A DNA stretch of 5,675 bases from Candidatus Proendomicrobium guianensium (GTDB lineage: Bacteria > Elusimicrobiota > Endomicrobiia > Endomicrobiales > Endomicrobiaceae): the NCBI GenBank assembly GCA_009785775.1, contig WQVR01000069.1, forward strand, positions 1 to 5,675, in the 5' to 3' direction. The notes under the pieces are model-generated. The model did not search any database. It saw only the letters and a list, made by a program, of their open reading frames with translations, and had not been told where the DNA came from. Of this stretch, positions 5,221 to 5,675 are shown in pieces. Position numbers and translations under genes: made by a program. The number at the start of each line of letters is the position of its first letter. Within the stretch, counting starts at the first letter, position 1.

Positions 5221-5675
5221 TGCAAAGCAAAAAGATTGTTTTTGTTGTTGCAAGCGAAAACTTTCGTGACGAAGAATACGCAGTGCCTAAAGAAATTTTA
5301 GAAAACGGCGGTATAAACGTTACTACCGCAAGTACTACCCAAGGCAAAATTAAAGGACGTTTCGGGTTAGAAGCCCAAAGTGATATTGTAATAGACGCCG
5401 TTAAAGTTGAAAACTTTGACGGCGTTATTTTTATAGGCGGCGCGGGCGCAAGCATTTATTTTAACAACGAAACCGCTTTAAACATAGCGCGCGATTTTTT
5501 TATGGAGGGCAAACTTACAGCCGCAATTTGCATAGCCCCTGTGATACTTGCAAATGCAGGGGTGCTCTCAGGCAAAAAAGCTACGGTTTTTTCTGACGGT
5601 ATAAAAGCCCCTGAGGGGCCTCAGGCCCTTGAGGCTGGCAAAGCCATTTATGTTAACGAGCCTGTGGTTAAAGAC
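5220..5675 (+). CDS. DJ-1/PfpI-family protein (class I glutamine amidotransferase-like), 3' end outside window
   Basis: The frame opens at ATG 5220-5222, sharing its A with the preceding TAA stop (TAATG), and stays open to the window edge: 152 residues. The family covers chaperones, glyoxalases/deglycases and proteases with a flavodoxin-like fold; this member's activity cannot be fixed from sequence. Visible landmarks are strand KIVFVVAS, FRDEEY with E18 (the conserved acidic partner in DJ-1), FDGVIFIGGAGA, and the nucleophile elbow AAICIAPVILANAG with Cys104. Near the position of DJ-1 His126 the sequence reads TVFSDG, without a histidine. The ending AIYVNEPVVKD matches a late family segment, so perhaps 20-40 residues are missing. 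There is only a weak GAAAG upstream; translation probably depends on reinitiation after the cyclophilin. Confidence 0.88.
   Translation, partial: MQSKKIVFVVASENFRDEEYAVPKEILENGGINVTTASTTQGKIKGRFGLEAQSDIVIDAVKVENFDGVIFIGGAGASIYFNNETALNIARDFFMEGKLTAAICIAPVILANAGVLSGKKATVFSDGIKAPEGPQALEAGKAIYVNEPVVKD
5607..5635 (+). repeat. Cluster of overlapping inverted repeats inside the DJ-1/PfpI gene
   Basis: Within 29 GC-rich bases four inverted repeats overlap: GCCCC-TGA-GGGGC (5607-5619), CCTGAGG-GG-CCTCAGG (5610-5625), GGGCC-TCA-GGCCC (5616-5628) and GCCTCA with TGAGGC (5618-5635). The frame stays open, encoding PEGPQALEAG-like residues. Codons here (GAG, GGG, CAG) contrast with the GAA/CAA preference of the surrounding gene. 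It may be a small in-frame palindromic insertion or simply chance; what it does is unknown. Confidence 0.4.

Overview
This window is a bacterial chromosomal segment with every supported gene on the + strand. It covers the end of the spc/alpha ribosomal-protein cluster and the genes that follow it: infA (3' end), rpmJ, rpsM, rpsK, rpsD, rpoA, rplQ, mreB, a lipoprotein-type cyclophilin, and the 5' part of a DJ-1/PfpI-family gene. Spacers and third codon positions are AT-rich. The S13-S11-S4-alpha-L17 order with rpsD inside the cluster is the arrangement of E. coli and many diderm phyla, and differs from Bacillus, where rpsD lies elsewhere. MreB suggests a rod-shaped cell, and the next gene begins with a lipoprotein-like signal. 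Both L36 and S4 keep zinc-binding cysteines. An Elusimicrobiota-like (Elusimicrobium/Endomicrobium) origin is my tentative guess from overall style; it is not shown by any single marker.

Layout: 1-162 is the C-terminal part of IF-1. A 117-nt spacer with a short hairpin and a repeated 10-mer leads to rpmJ (280-393). A 101-nt spacer before rpsM (495-881) carries a plausible extended -10 promoter and a structured leader with two mutually exclusive stems next to the Shine-Dalgarno sequence. rpsK (951-1343) and rpsD (1437-2066) follow, each behind a 70-95 nt spacer with a hairpin. rpoA (2095-3072) overlaps rplQ (3069-3422) by ATGA, and mreB (3433-4470) begins 10 nt after rplQ with its Shine-Dalgarno overlapping the rplQ stop. 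After a 45-nt spacer comes a cyclophilin ORF (4516-5220) with an N-terminal lipoprotein-like signal and a second, strongly ribosome-bound in-frame start at 4747. A DJ-1/PfpI gene overlaps its stop by one base (5220) and runs off the window.

Functionally, the first seven genes are translation and transcription machinery whose stoichiometry is normally set by ribosomal-protein feedback; in E. coli, S4 represses this operon by binding the rpsM leader. No convincing terminator was found anywhere, so transcription may continue from the ribosomal genes into mreB, and possibly on into the folding/stress pair. No stretch longer than 300 bases lacks a gene. I see no mobile element, CRISPR array, tRNA or rRNA. 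Nothing here is clearly a new biological system. The most interesting points are the rpsM leader, the two-start cyclophilin, the junction of the alpha operon with mreB, and a palindrome cluster inside the DJ-1 gene.
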